Below, one piece after another: positions 51,546 through 60,613 of a DNA stretch of 64,000 bases. A program made the position numbers and the translations under genes. The notes under the pieces were generated by a model that worked only from the letters and a program-made list of their open reading frames with translations, had not been told where the DNA came from and did not search any database. Source of the stretch: Solirubrobacteraceae bacterium (GTDB lineage Bacteria; Actinomycetota; Thermoleophilia; Solirubrobacterales; Solirubrobacteraceae); the NCBI GenBank assembly GCA_023230855.1, contig JALNWQ010000006.1, forward strand, positions 124,001 to 188,000. Reading direction: 5' to 3'. Within the stretch, counting starts at the first letter, position 1. Each line of letters starts with the position of its first letter.

Positions 51546-52622
51546 ATGAAGCTGATCATCCAGATCCCGTGTTTCAACGAGGAGGAGACCCTTCCTCTGA
51601 CCCTGGCCGACCTCCCCCGCGAGGTCCCCGGGTTCTCCACCGTCGAGTGGCTCGTGATCGACGACGGGTCGGTCGACCGCACCGTCCAGGTCGCCCGCGA
51701 CCACGGCGTCGACCACATCGTCAAGCTCACGAACAACAAGGGCCTGGCCGCCGGGTTCCAGGCCGGGCTCGACGCCTGCCTCAAGCTCGGCGCCGACGTC
51801 ATCGTCAACACCGACGCCGACAACCAGTACGACGCGTCGTACATCCCGGCGCTCGTCCAGCCGATCCTCGGCGGCGAGGCGGACATGGTCGTCGGCGACC
51901 GGCAGGTCGAGAAGATCGAGCACTTCTCGCCGCTGAAGGTGCGGCTGCAGAAGCTCGGCTCGGCGGTCGTGCGGCGCGCGTCGGAGACCGACATCGCCGA
52001 CGCGACGTCCGGGTTCCGCGCCTACAACCGCGAGGCGGCGATCCAGCTCGCCGTCGTGTCGCGGTTCACCTACACGCTCGAGTCGCTCATCCAGGCCGGC
52101 AAGCTCCTCGTCGCGACGAAGCACGTGCCGGTCGACACGAACGAGAAGCTCCGCGAGTCGCGGCTCTTCCCGTCGATGTGGGCGTACGTGCGGCGCAACA
52201 CCGTGTCGATCTTCCGGATCTACGCGCAGTACGAGCCGATGCGGGTCTTCATGACCGCCGCGGCGATCCTCTTCCTCCTCGCCTGCATCCCGTGGCTGCG
52301 GTACTTCGTGTCGTGGGTCCAGGGCGAGGGCGCCGGCCACGTCCAGTCGCTGATCTTCGGCGGCGTGCTCTTCATGGCGTCGGTCACGGTCGGCGCGATC
52401 GCGGTCCTCGGCGACCTGTTGCACGGCCAGCGGATCCTCACCCAGCGCGTGTTCGAGCGGGTGCGCCGGATCGAGCTGGAGCTCAACATCCCGCCGAGCC
52501 ACTACGAGCCCGGCGACCGTCCCACCGGCCAGCCGGCCACGACCGGCGCCCAGGCCGGCCCGGTCCCCGACCCGCCCGCTGCGGGCACCACCACCGACGA
52601 GCGCGAGGCGATCCGACCGTGA
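51546..52622 (+). CDS. Family 2 glycosyltransferase (dolichyl-phosphate-mannose-synthase-like)
   Basis: 358 residues from ATG 51546. GT-A fold: IIQIPCFNEEETLP, VIDDGS (37-42), NKGLAAGFQAGL, DxD as NTDADNQYD (88-96), ATSGFRAYNREAA. Two C-terminal transmembrane segments (about 235-255 and 275-295) and a Pro-rich tail. It makes or uses polyprenyl-phosphate sugars at the inner leaflet and could supply the donor for the two GT-C enzymes next door. The stop overlaps the methyltransferase start (GTGA). Confidence 0.92.
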   Translation: MKLIIQIPCFNEEETLPLTLADLPREVPGFSTVEWLVIDDGSVDRTVQVARDHGVDHIVKLTNNKGLAAGFQAGLDACLKLGADVIVNTDADNQYDASYIPALVQPILGGEADMVVGDRQVEKIEHFSPLKVRLQKLGSAVVRRASETDIADATSGFRAYNREAAIQLAVVSRFTYTLESLIQAGKLLVATKHVPVDTNEKLRESRLFPSMWAYVRRNTVSIFRIYAQYEPMRVFMTAAAILFLLACIPWLRYFVSWVQGEGAGHVQSLIFGGVLFMASVTVGAIAVLGDLLHGQRILTQRVFERVRRIELELNIPPSHYEPGDRPTGQPATTGAQAGPVPDPPAAGTTTDEREAIRP

Positions 52623-53293
52623 GCACCAACGACAAGCCCGTCTCCCCCGCCGCGTCGGGCGGACCCGTCAACGTCACCACGAGCGACGACGGGATCATCA
52701 CCGGCAACACGTACGACAAGTACGGGTCGACGAACCCGGTCGTCAAGCGGCTCATGGCCGGGTTCGAGCGCGACCTGGGCGACCTCTTCGCCCGCGCCGA
52801 CCCGCGGAGCCTGCTGGACGTCGGCTGCGGCGAGGGCGTCCTCGTCCACGAGTGGGCGCGGCAGCTCGGCGACCGGCGCGTCGTCGGGATCGACCTGGAG
52901 GAGCCCTCGATCCAGGCCGGGTGGGAGCAACGTCAGGCCCCCAACCTCGAGTACCGGGTCATGCGGGCCGAGAACCTGCCGTTCGCCGACGACGAGTTCG
53001 ACGTCGCGACGGCGATCGAGGTCCTGGAGCACGTTCCGGACCCCGAGCACACCGTCGCCGAGATGGCCCGGGTCGCGCAGCGGTGGCTGCTCGTGTCGGT
53101 CCCCCGCGAGCCGATCTGGCGGGCGGTGAACATGGCGCGCGGTGCGTACATCAAGGACCTGGGCAACACCCCCGGCCACCTCAACCACTGGTCGACGCGG
53201 TCGTTCAAGCGGTTGCTGTCGCAGCACGGCGAGGTCGTCGAGGCCCGCACGCCGTTCCCCTGGACCCAGCTGCTCGTCCGCCTCGGCGGCTGA
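52619..53293 (+). CDS. Class I SAM-dependent methyltransferase
   Basis: 224 residues from GTG 52619. SAM motif I LLDVGCGEG (65-73), acidic motif II VVGIDLEEPS, motif IV FDVATAIEVLEHVPDPE, then SVPREPIWRAVN. Methyltransf_11/25 type. Coupled to the GT2 gene, so it probably modifies a glycan, lipid carrier or sugar nucleotide of this pathway. Confidence 0.9.
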   Translation: MSTNDKPVSPAASGGPVNVTTSDDGIITGNTYDKYGSTNPVVKRLMAGFERDLGDLFARADPRSLLDVGCGEGVLVHEWARQLGDRRVVGIDLEEPSIQAGWEQRQAPNLEYRVMRAENLPFADDEFDVATAIEVLEHVPDPEHTVAEMARVAQRWLLVSVPREPIWRAVNMARGAYIKDLGNTPGHLNHWSTRSFKRLLSQHGEVVEARTPFPWTQLLVRLGG

Positions 53294-53304
53294 GCGTCTC
53301 GCCG

Positions 53305-54783
53305 GTGGTGGCGGGCCCCACCGACGACCCGTCCGCCGGTCCCCCGGACGACGCGGGTCGGTCCACCCCGGTCGCCCGACCCGGAGGGCGCGGCCCGCAG
53401 GCCGGGAGCGTCCCTTCCGCCCCCGGCGACGGTCCCTCACCGCACCGGGAGGCCGACGAGGCCCGATCGGGCCGTGAGGCCTCCACCCGCTCCTACGGCA
53501 GCGGGGCGCGGATCCTGTCGTTGGGGATCGCGTCGACCGGGCTGCTGACGTTCCTCTTCTTCTCGGTCGCGTCGCACGCCCTGGGCGACGACGCGACCGG
53601 CCAGGAGCGCTACGGCCAGATCGCGACGATGTGGGCGGTGCTCTTCACCGCGATGTCGGTGATGTACCGACCGGTGGAGCAGCTGCTGTCGCGGTCGATC
53701 GCGACCGCCCGCGCCCGCGGCGACGCGCACCCGTCGCTCCGCGAGCCGCTGCTCATCCAGACGGCGTTCGCGGTCGTCCTCGTCGTCGTCGCGCTCGTCG
53801 CCCGGGGGCCGCTCGAGGACGAGCTGGGGTCGCCCGAGCTCTTCTGGCTCCTCGTCGGGGCCGGCGTCGCCTACGCGGCGAGCTACTTCGCCCGCGGGTT
53901 CGTCGCCGGTCACGGCTGGTTCGGCCTGTACGGCGGCCTGGTGCTCTTCGAGTCGCTCGCCCGGATCCTCTTCCCGATCGCCGCGTTGATCGGGATCACG
54001 AGCGGCCAGGTCGCGGTGGCGGTCGGGATCCTCGCCGCGCCGCTGGCGTCGTTGCTCCTCGTGCCGTGGGCGATCCGCTCGACGACCCGGCGGATGGCCG
54101 AGGCCGGGGAGGCGGACGGCGTCGTGCCGGTCGGTGGCGCGTCGTCGCCCGGGGACCGCACGCTGCGCCGCGGCGGGGCGTTCGCCGTGAGCGTCGCGTT
54201 GATCCAGCTCGGGGAGCAGACGCTCGTCAACGCCGGGGTGCTGCTGACGTCCGACAAGGCGGTCGCGGCGGTGATCTTCAGCGCGCTGCTCGTCACCCGC
54301 GCGCCGCTGCAGCTCTTCCAGGCGATCCAGACGACGCTGCTGCCGCACTTCGCGGCGCTCGTGGCGACCGGGTCGGCGCACGAGATCGCGGCGGCGATCC
54401 GCAAGGCGATCGTCTACATCGCCGCGTTCGCGGGATCGGTCGCCGTCGGCCTGCTCGTCCTGGGCGGCTGGATCATGCCGCTGCTCTTCGCCGGCCAGGA
54501 GCCCCCGGTCGGCGGCCTGGCGATCGTCGCCGTGGGGATGGGCGCCCACCTCACCGCCGGCACCCTCAACCAGGCGGCCCTCGCCCGAGGCCATGCCCCG
54601 ACGGCGGCGGCCGCATGGCTCGTGGCGGGCCTCGCGTTCGTCGTCTGGATGCTCGTCGGCCCGTTCGGCGACGACGCGCTGCTGCGCGCCGAGGTCGGCT
54701 ACGCCGCCGCGACGTTCCTCCTCTGCGGCATGCTCGCCGTCGTCTTCCGTCGACCGGTCACCGGCGACGCGCACCGAGGGTGA
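53305..54783 (+). CDS. Polysaccharide flippase (MATE/Wzx-like membrane protein)
   Basis: 492 residues from GTG 53305, or the next GTG. A disordered roughly 65-residue N-terminus precedes 12-14 hydrophobic helices (GIASTGLLTFLFFSVASHAL, ALFTAMSV-type, AAYASYFARGFVAG region, FAVSVALIQLGEQTLVNAG, APLQLFQAIQTTLLPHFAAL), in the pattern of the MOP-superfamily lipid-linked oligosaccharide flippases. With GT2 and the methyltransferase it forms a plus-strand surface-glycan operon, divergent from the GT-C genes. Confidence 0.85.
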   Translation: MVAGPTDDPSAGPPDDAGRSTPVARPGGRGPQAGSVPSAPGDGPSPHREADEARSGREASTRSYGSGARILSLGIASTGLLTFLFFSVASHALGDDATGQERYGQIATMWAVLFTAMSVMYRPVEQLLSRSIATARARGDAHPSLREPLLIQTAFAVVLVVVALVARGPLEDELGSPELFWLLVGAGVAYAASYFARGFVAGHGWFGLYGGLVLFESLARILFPIAALIGITSGQVAVAVGILAAPLASLLLVPWAIRSTTRRMAEAGEADGVVPVGGASSPGDRTLRRGGAFAVSVALIQLGEQTLVNAGVLLTSDKAVAAVIFSALLVTRAPLQLFQAIQTTLLPHFAALVATGSAHEIAAAIRKAIVYIAAFAGSVAVGLLVLGGWIMPLLFAGQEPPVGGLAIVAVGMGAHLTAGTLNQAALARGHAPTAAAAWLVAGLAFVVWMLVGPFGDDALLRAEVGYAAATFLLCGMLAVVFRRPVTGDAHRG

Positions 54784-55248
54784 GCGGCGGCGCGACCCGG
54801 GGGCCGGAGACCGGCGCGGCGCGGCGCGGCGCGGCGCGGGGGACGCGTGCCGCAGGGGTCGGGGCCGCGCGAGGGCCATGAGGGTGGGCGGACAACGGCG
54901 GACGGAGCGATGGTCCGGCCGGAGCGCCACCCCACGCGACGCTGATGTGGATCGCCCGCCGTTCGCGTGAGCGGTGCGCCGCCTGACCGTCGGCTTGCGA
55001 CGTCAAGATGGCGCACCCTCCTGACGCGCGTCGGGTTCGCCACCTGAGCGACGCCTGGGTGCCGGCCACCGCCGCCCGGAAGGTCTCCGGCCGGCCGTCC
55101 CTGCCCGAACCGGACCGCCGGCCCGATCTCCGCCCACCGAGCCCCGCCCCGACCGACGCCCCGTCCCAGACCACCGCGACCGACCGACCCGCCCACCCGC
55201 CGGCCGACCCCACCCGCCGACCCGCCGGCCCCCGACGCACCTCGCGCC
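54784..55248. other. 465-bp intergenic region between the convergent flippase and FtsX-type permease genes
   Basis: No convincing gene, RNA or clear terminator seen. Contains a (GGCGC)5 array at 54813-54837. The longest open frame (55008-55337) is Pro/Arg-rich noise running into the permease gene. Confidence 0.6.
54813..54837. repeat. (GGCGC)5 pentanucleotide repeat
   Basis: Five exact copies, non-coding, just after the flippase stop codon. Confidence 0.85.
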
Positions 55249-57789
55249 CTACTCCTCCCCGATCGCCACGAGCACGTCGACGTTGGCCGCGCGGCGTGCG
55301 GGGCGGAGCGAGGCGAGCACGCCCAGCAGCGTCGTGATCACGACGAGGACGACGATCTGGCCGATCGGGACCGACACCGCGAAGCCGTCGAGGGTCGTGC
55401 CGACCGCGGCCGCCAGGACGAAGCCCAGGACGGCGCCGAGCAGCGCGCCGAGCAGGGCGGTGATCACCGCCTCGAGCGCGATCATCCGGCGGACCTGGCG
55501 ACGCGTCGCGCCGACCGCGCGCAACAGGCCCAACTCGCGCGTGCGCTCCTGGATCGACAGGCCCAGGGTGTTGACGATGCCGAACAGCGCGACGACGATC
55601 GACAGCGCCAACAGGGCGTAGACGAGCCCCAGCAGCTGGTCGACCTGGCCGACCTGGTCCGAGATCCAGTCGTCGCGCGACAGGACCTCGGCCGCCGGGT
55701 AGTCGGTGGCCACGGCCCGGGCGATCGCGTCGCGATCGCCGTCGACGAGGACGAAGTACGGGTCGCGGATCCCCAGCTCGGCGGCGGTGCGCTCGTTGAG
55801 GACGATGCCGGTGACCGCCGACGCGGTGCCCTCGACGAGGGTCACGACGGTCAACGTGCGGCGCTCGCCGTTGACGCCGGTGACCTCGACCGTCGACCCG
55901 GACCGCAGGTCGAGGTCGTCGGCCGTGCCCTCGGTGACGTGGGCGCGACCGTCGCCCGGGTCGCCGGGAGCGGCGTCCGAGCCGTCGACGGGCTCCAGGC
56001 GGGCCAGGCCCTCCTCGAGCGCGCGACCGTCGATGACGGTGACCGGGGCGTTGCCGTGACCGTCGACGGCGACCCGGCCGAACCCGACCCCGCCGGCCGC
56101 GTCGACGCCCGGCACGCGGGCGACGGCGTCGACGAGCGAGCGCGACAGGCCGCTGAACCCGCCGTCCGCCTCCTGGATGACGACCGGCGCGCCGGTGACC
56201 CGCTCGATGTCGCCGCGCAGCGTGTCCTTGAGGCCGGCGGCGAACACCGTGGCGAACACGACGAGCGCCAGGCCGATCATGAGCGCCCCCGACGTCACCG
56301 CGGTGCGGCCGGGTTGGCGGGCGGCGTTGTCGCCCGCCAACCGTCCCGGCAGGCCGAAGAGCGACCGCAACGGACGGGACAGCGACGCGGCGAGCGGCCC
56401 GACGAGCGCCGGCGACACGAGGATCGCGCCGAGGACGAGGAGCCCCGCGCCGATCCCCGCGACCCCGGTGCTCGCCCCGGCGACGACGGCCAGCAGGACC
56501 GCCACCGCGCCGAGCGTCCCGGCGATCGCTCCGACCACGACCGGCCCACGCCGCACCGCCCCGCGGCCCGGGGGCGCGGCGGCGTCGCGCAGCGCCTCGA
56601 TCGGGGCCACCCGGGTCGCCCGGCGGGCGGGCGCCCAGCTCGCGACGAGGGTCACAAGCAGGCCGACGACGAGGCTCACGACGATCGTGCGCCCGGCGAA
56701 CACCGTCGCGGTCGACGGCATGTCGGCGCCGAAGCCCTCGAGCAGCGCGCGGATGCCGGGCGCGACGACGAACCCGCCGGCCATGCCGAGGACCGCCCCG
56801 ATGATCCCGACGGTCAGGGCCTCCCCCGTCACCATGACCCGCACCTGGCGGCGGTCGGCGCCGAGCGCCCGCAGCAGCGCGAACTCCCGCTGGCGCTGCG
56901 CCATCGTGATCGAGAACGTGTTGAAGATGAGGAACGATCCGACGAACGTCGCGATCCCGGCGAAGACGAGGAGCATCGTCGGGAGGAACGCGATCGCGTC
57001 CTTGATGTCCTGGGCCTGCTGGTCGCCCTGGGCCTGACCGGTCCGCACCGTGCCCGCGTCGCCGACGGCGGCACGGACGCTCGCGGCGACCTCGTCGTCG
57101 GACGCGCCCTCCTGTCCGATCGCGAGGATCTCGGAGTAGTAGCGGTCGTCGCTACGACCGGCGAGCTCGGCGGCGGTCTCGGGCGCGGCGAACGTCAGCG
57201 TCGCGCCGCCGAACGACGTCGAGCCGTCGCCGAGCTGCACGATGCCGACGAGGCGCATCGCCCGCCGCGGGCCCTCGCCCTGGACGTGGACGGTGTCGCC
57301 GACGCGGGCTTCGGCCTTCTCGGCGGTGTCGGCGTCGAAGGCGACCTCGTCGCCGCCGGTCGGCGGACGTCCCGAGGTGTACGAGATCGCGCCGTAGCCG
57401 TCGGGCAGCGTCGACAGGAGGATCGAGGGCGGGCCCTGCCCGCCGATGCGGGTGCGACCGTCGCGCTCGAACACGAGCGCGGTGCCCTCGATCTGGCCGC
57501 GGGCGTCGCGGACGAGCGGCGCGTCGGCGACCCGCTGCGCGAGCGTCCGCGGGAGCGCGCGTCCGTCGTCGTCGGAGTCGGAGTCGGGGGTGCCCGGCGG
57601 CAGCGCCGGGGTGACGACGACCGCGACGCCGCGGTAGCTCGTCTCGCCGATCTCGTCGAACGTGCGGTTGATCGTGTCGGTGAAGATCAGGGTGCCGGCG
57701 ATGAGCGCGACCCCGAGGACGACGGCGAGCGACGTCTTGAGCGTGCGCCCGGCGCGGGCCCGCAGCGAGCGCAGGAGCAGGGTGCGCAT
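55249..57789 (-). CDS. ABC transporter permease, MacB/FtsX type
   Basis: 846 residues. N-terminal transmembrane helix, a MacB-type periplasmic-core domain (about 40-250), three-helix FtsX domain (FAGIATFVGSFLIFNTFSI; WAPARRATRVAPIEALR), a middle helical pair, a second extracellular domain (about 520-700) and a second FtsX domain (LALSIVVALFGIVNTLGLSI, RELGLLRAVGATRRQVRRMI). A duplicated-FtsX arrangement of about 850 aa is common in actinobacteria. It works mechanically with the ATPase encoded just upstream (one-base TGATG overlap). Substrate unknown; envelope lipid/peptide export or signalling are likely. Confidence 0.93.
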   Translation of the reverse strand: MRTLLLRSLRARAGRTLKTSLAVVLGVALIAGTLIFTDTINRTFDEIGETSYRGVAVVVTPALPPGTPDSDSDDDGRALPRTLAQRVADAPLVRDARGQIEGTALVFERDGRTRIGGQGPPSILLSTLPDGYGAISYTSGRPPTGGDEVAFDADTAEKAEARVGDTVHVQGEGPRRAMRLVGIVQLGDGSTSFGGATLTFAAPETAAELAGRSDDRYYSEILAIGQEGASDDEVAASVRAAVGDAGTVRTGQAQGDQQAQDIKDAIAFLPTMLLVFAGIATFVGSFLIFNTFSITMAQRQREFALLRALGADRRQVRVMVTGEALTVGIIGAVLGMAGGFVVAPGIRALLEGFGADMPSTATVFAGRTIVVSLVVGLLVTLVASWAPARRATRVAPIEALRDAAAPPGRGAVRRGPVVVGAIAGTLGAVAVLLAVVAGASTGVAGIGAGLLVLGAILVSPALVGPLAASLSRPLRSLFGLPGRLAGDNAARQPGRTAVTSGALMIGLALVVFATVFAAGLKDTLRGDIERVTGAPVVIQEADGGFSGLSRSLVDAVARVPGVDAAGGVGFGRVAVDGHGNAPVTVIDGRALEEGLARLEPVDGSDAAPGDPGDGRAHVTEGTADDLDLRSGSTVEVTGVNGERRTLTVVTLVEGTASAVTGIVLNERTAAELGIRDPYFVLVDGDRDAIARAVATDYPAAEVLSRDDWISDQVGQVDQLLGLVYALLALSIVVALFGIVNTLGLSIQERTRELGLLRAVGATRRQVRRMIALEAVITALLGALLGAVLGFVLAAAVGTTLDGFAVSVPIGQIVVLVVITTLLGVLASLRPARRAANVDVLVAIGEE

Positions 57790-58529
57790 CAGTGGGCGGT
57801 GGGGTCGGACGCGGCCTGCAGGCGGGCGTGGACGTCGTCCGATCCGCCGGCGGGGCCGTCGTGGACGATCGCCCCGTCCTTCAGGACGATGAGCCGGTCG
57901 GCGAACGACGCCGCGTGGGCGTCGTGGGTGACCATGACGACGGTCTGCCCGAACTCGTCGACCGCGCGGCGCAGCAGGCCGAGGACCTCCTCGGACGATC
58001 GCGAGTCGAGGTTGCCGGTCGGCTCGTCGGCGAACACGACCGCCGGCCGGCTGGCGAGCGCCCGGGCGACCGCGACCCGCTGCTGCTGTCCGCCGGAGAG
58101 CTCGCTCGGCCGGTGGTGGCGGCGGTCGCCCAGGCCGACGGTGGCGATGAGCTGCTCGAGCCAGTCGGCGTCGGCGGTGCGACCGGCGATCGTCAGCGGC
58201 AGGACGATGTTCTCCTCGGCGGTGAGGACCGGCAGCAGGTTGAACGCCTGGAAGACGAACCCGATCCGGTCGCGCCGCAGCTCGGTGAGTCGCCGGTCGT
58301 CGAGGCCCGACAGGTCGACGCCGTCGACGGTGACGGTGCCGGAGTCGGCCCGGTCGAGGCCGGCGACGCAGTGCATGAGCGTCGACTTGCCCGACCCGGA
58401 CGGCCCCATGATCGCGGTGAGGCCGCCCGACGCGAACCCGACGCTCAGGCCGTCGAGCGCGACGACGCGGGTGTCGCCCTCGCCGTAGGTCTTGCGCAGC
58501 TCGACGGCGCTGACGATCTCGGTGCTCAT
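57789..58529 (-). CDS. ABC transporter ATP-binding protein, MacB/LolD type
   Basis: 246 residues from ATG 58529. Walker A GPSGSGKST (42-50), Q-loop FVFQAFNLLPVLTA, signature ELSGGQQQRVAVARAL, Walker B VVFADEPTGNLD, H-loop VMVTHD. Closest in pattern to LolD/MacB/FtsE-like ATPases. Partner permease follows with a one-base overlap. A long inverted repeat lies 26-46 bases upstream of the start. Confidence 0.95.
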   Translation of the reverse strand: MSTEIVSAVELRKTYGEGDTRVVALDGLSVGFASGGLTAIMGPSGSGKSTLMHCVAGLDRADSGTVTVDGVDLSGLDDRRLTELRRDRIGFVFQAFNLLPVLTAEENIVLPLTIAGRTADADWLEQLIATVGLGDRRHHRPSELSGGQQQRVAVARALASRPAVVFADEPTGNLDSRSSEEVLGLLRRAVDEFGQTVVMVTHDAHAASFADRLIVLKDGAIVHDGPAGGSDDVHARLQAASDPTAH

Positions 58530-58554
58530 GGTCGTCACCCAAGCACAGGCCACG

Positions 58555-58575
58555 CCCGGAATCACGTGATCCGGG
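58555..58575. promoter_or_regulatory. Candidate operator upstream of the ABC exporter: ATCACGTGAT palindrome
   Basis: A perfect 10-bp palindrome ATCACGTGAT (58561-58570) flanked by CCCGG (58555-58559) and CCGGG (58571-58575), with one unpaired A. It lies 26-46 bases before the ATG of the ABC ATPase gene, where a repressor would block transcription. No regulator gene is adjacent. Confidence 0.5.
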
Positions 58576-58729
58576 GGCCATCCCCCAGGCGCTCGGGGAC
58601 ATTCCCGACGCCCGGTCACGAACCGTTCACGGACGGTGGACGTCCGCACGGTAGGCGATCCGCACGACGGCCGGCGGTCGGGGGCGCCCTCGTGCGCCGC
58701 GCGGCGCGCCGGAACGCCGATCCGCCGCG

Positions 58730-59428
58730 TCAGACGGCGGTGGCGCCCCGGGCGGCGACCTCGGCGGCGGCCGCGAGGTCGCGGACGGCCTGGCCGGGGT
58801 CGTCCTTGCCGAAGACGGCCGACCCGGCGACGAAGACCGTCGCGCCCGCCTGCGCGCAGGTCCCGATCGTCGACAGGTCGACCCCGCCGTCGACCTGGAT
58901 CGCGGTGCCGGGGGCGACGCGCTCGGCGATCCGACGGACCTTGTCGGGCGACGTGGGGATGAAGCTCTGGCCGCCCCACCCGGGGTTGACGGTCATGCAG
59001 ACCGCCATGTCGACCTTCGCCGCGTTCTCGACGTAGACGTCGTTGGGGGTGCCGGGGCAGACCGCGAGGCCGGCGAGGGCCCCGAGCTCGCGGGCGAGGC
59101 CCAGCGCGTACTGCAGCTGCGGGGTCGCCTCGGCGTGGACGCTCAGCACGTCCGCCCCGGCCTTGGCGAAGTCCGCGAGGTGCCGCTCGGGCCGCTCGAC
59201 CATGAGGTGGACGTCGAGCAGCGCGTCGATCCCCTTGAGCGCGTCGACGACGAGCGGCCCCATCGTGATCGGCGGCACGAAGTGGCCGTCCATGACGTCG
59301 ACGTGGATGACCGTCGCCCCCGCGGCCACGGTCTCCTCGACCTGGCTGCGCAACCGGCCGAAGTCGGCGGCGAGGATCGACGGGGCGATGCCCCTCAGAC
59401 GGTCGAGGCGGGGATCGGCGGCGCTCAC
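58730..59428 (-). CDS. rpe: Ribulose-phosphate 3-epimerase
   Basis: 232 residues from GTG 59428. TIM barrel: APSILAADFGRL, VIHVDVMDGHFVPPITMGP, LDVHLMVERPERHL, MTVNPGWGGQSFIP, IQVDGGVDLSTI, VAGSAVFG. It interconverts Ru5P and Xu5P; Ru5P is a riboflavin precursor. In actinobacteria rpe usually directly precedes ribD. Here about 10.9 kb of envelope genes lie between. Confidence 0.96.
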   Translation of the reverse strand: MSAADPRLDRLRGIAPSILAADFGRLRSQVEETVAAGATVIHVDVMDGHFVPPITMGPLVVDALKGIDALLDVHLMVERPERHLADFAKAGADVLSVHAEATPQLQYALGLARELGALAGLAVCPGTPNDVYVENAAKVDMAVCMTVNPGWGGQSFIPTSPDKVRRIAERVAPGTAIQVDGGVDLSTIGTCAQAGATVFVAGSAVFGKDDPGQAVRDLAAAAEVAARGATAV

Positions 59429-59546
59429 CGGGCAAGGGTAGCCCGCCGGGGCCGTGGCCCGTCTGCGGAGGCGGGAACGTGGGGTGGGCGGCGAACGCGC
59501 TCCCCGGAGTCGCCCGGCCGAGCCCGGTCCCGCGAGCCGGTCCGCG

Positions 59547-59765
59547 CTACACCTGCACGAGCATCGACGACCCGCACTGGTTGCAGGCCATCGTGGCGGT
59601 GCGGGACATGCGGACGATCGTGGAGTGCTCGCCACAGTTGGGGCACACCGACCGGAGCTCGAACCGCGACAGGCAGTTCACGCACCGATAGCGGCCCGGG
59701 AGGTTCGTCGGCCGAAGCCAGGGCTCCCGACAGGCGGGGCAGGCGAGACCAAGGTCGACCTCCAT
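59547..59765 (-). CDS. Small zinc-ribbon protein, YfgJ (DUF1407)-like
   Basis: 72 residues with four CxxC knuckles: CPAC, CVNC, CPNC and CNQC, forming two rubredoxin-like ribbons, as in E. coli YfgJ (71 aa, same spacing by recollection). No known function. 118 bases upstream of rpe on the same strand. Confidence 0.8.
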   Translation of the reverse strand: MEVDLGLACPACREPWLRPTNLPGRYRCVNCLSRFELRSVCPNCGEHSTIVRMSRTATMACNQCGSSMLVQV

Positions 59766-59821
59766 GCCGCCACTCTAGAGGGTCGTCTCGACGTTCCCGC
59801 CAGCCGTCGTGCAGGCGGTCC

Positions 59822-60613
59822 TCACCCGTCCAACCGGGCGGCGATCTCGAAGCAGAACCGCGGGGCGCACGGGGTCTCGCGCGCGCCGAGCACCGTCACC
59901 CGGTCGTCGGCGAACACCGGCACCCGGAACGCCTGGTTCAACGGCAGGCCGGCCTCGAGCACCAGGCCGCCCTCGTGGACCGCCACGCGGGCGCGCACCG
60001 TCGTCGTGACGCCCAGCGGCAGCCGGTACTGGCCGGTGATCGCCAGGCGGTCGCCGTCGGCGGACGCGGTGAGCCCGAGCGCCGCCGGCAGTGCCCGCTG
60101 GACGTCCTCGAGCGAGATCGAGCCCGCGGCGGTGATCCGGTCCCCCCGCTTGGTGATCCGCACGTCCTGCACGACGACGTCGCCGGTGGTGAACCGCGTC
60201 GCGCTCGCGTCGACCCGCTCGACCTTGCGGGTGCGGAGCATGAGGTCGGCGAGCTCGCGCCCCCGGTCGCGGACCGCGCCGGGCTGCGGCAGGTCGATCG
60301 CGGCCGCCCGCACGCGCGGTCCGGCCGCCGCCGTGCCGTCCGACGGCCGGTCGCGGGTCTCCCCCATGTCGATCTCGACCGCGTCGATCCGCGCCGACAG
60401 CAGCTCCCACACCGGGAACGACGACACCGACACGGAGCGCACGTCGCCGTACCTGCGCAGCTCGTCCTCGACGACCCGCGACGCGATCCCGGGGACCACG
60501 AGCTGCGCGACGACGACGAGCAGGACGAGGACGGTGACCGTGGCCCCGCCCCAGATCGCGCAGGTCGACCGCCGCCGCCCGGCGTCGGGATGCGGGGCGG
60601 CGGGGAGGCTCAT
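59822..60613 (-). CDS. DUF2993 (LmeA-like) membrane-anchored lipid-binding protein
   Basis: 263 residues from ATG 60613, overlapping the ABC-transporter stop (ATGA). One N-terminal transmembrane helix (VTVLVLLVVVAQLVVPGIA), then a BPI/TULIP-like beta-rich domain typical of DUF2993 (VVEDELRRYGDVRSVSV, SFPVWELLSARIDAVEIDMG split, ADLMLRTRKVERVDASATRF split). Mycobacterial LmeA of this family binds phospholipid and supports lipomannan elongation. Two Cys near the C-terminus (CAPRFC) may form a disulfide. Coupling to the ABC transporter suggests handling of the exported lipid. Confidence 0.85.
   Translation of the reverse strand: MSLPAAPHPDAGRRRSTCAIWGGATVTVLVLLVVVAQLVVPGIASRVVEDELRRYGDVRSVSVSSFPVWELLSARIDAVEIDMGETRDRPSDGTAAAGPRVRAAAIDLPQPGAVRDRGRELADLMLRTRKVERVDASATRFTTGDVVVQDVRITKRGDRITAAGSISLEDVQRALPAALGLTASADGDRLAITGQYRLPLGVTTTVRARVAVHEGGLVLEAGLPLNQAFRVPVFADDRVTVLGARETPCAPRFCFEIAARLDG

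Noticed and set aside
38733..55060. 17-base near-match (one mismatch) between 38733-38749 (minus) and about 55044-55060 (plus), possibly a dispersed repeat
   Set aside because: With this base composition, hundreds of such near-matches are expected by chance in 64 kb.
55008..55337. Possible small gene in the flippase-permease gap
   Set aside because: Composition is Pro/Arg/Ala noise, it overlaps the permease 3' end on the other strand, and no ribosome-binding site is seen.
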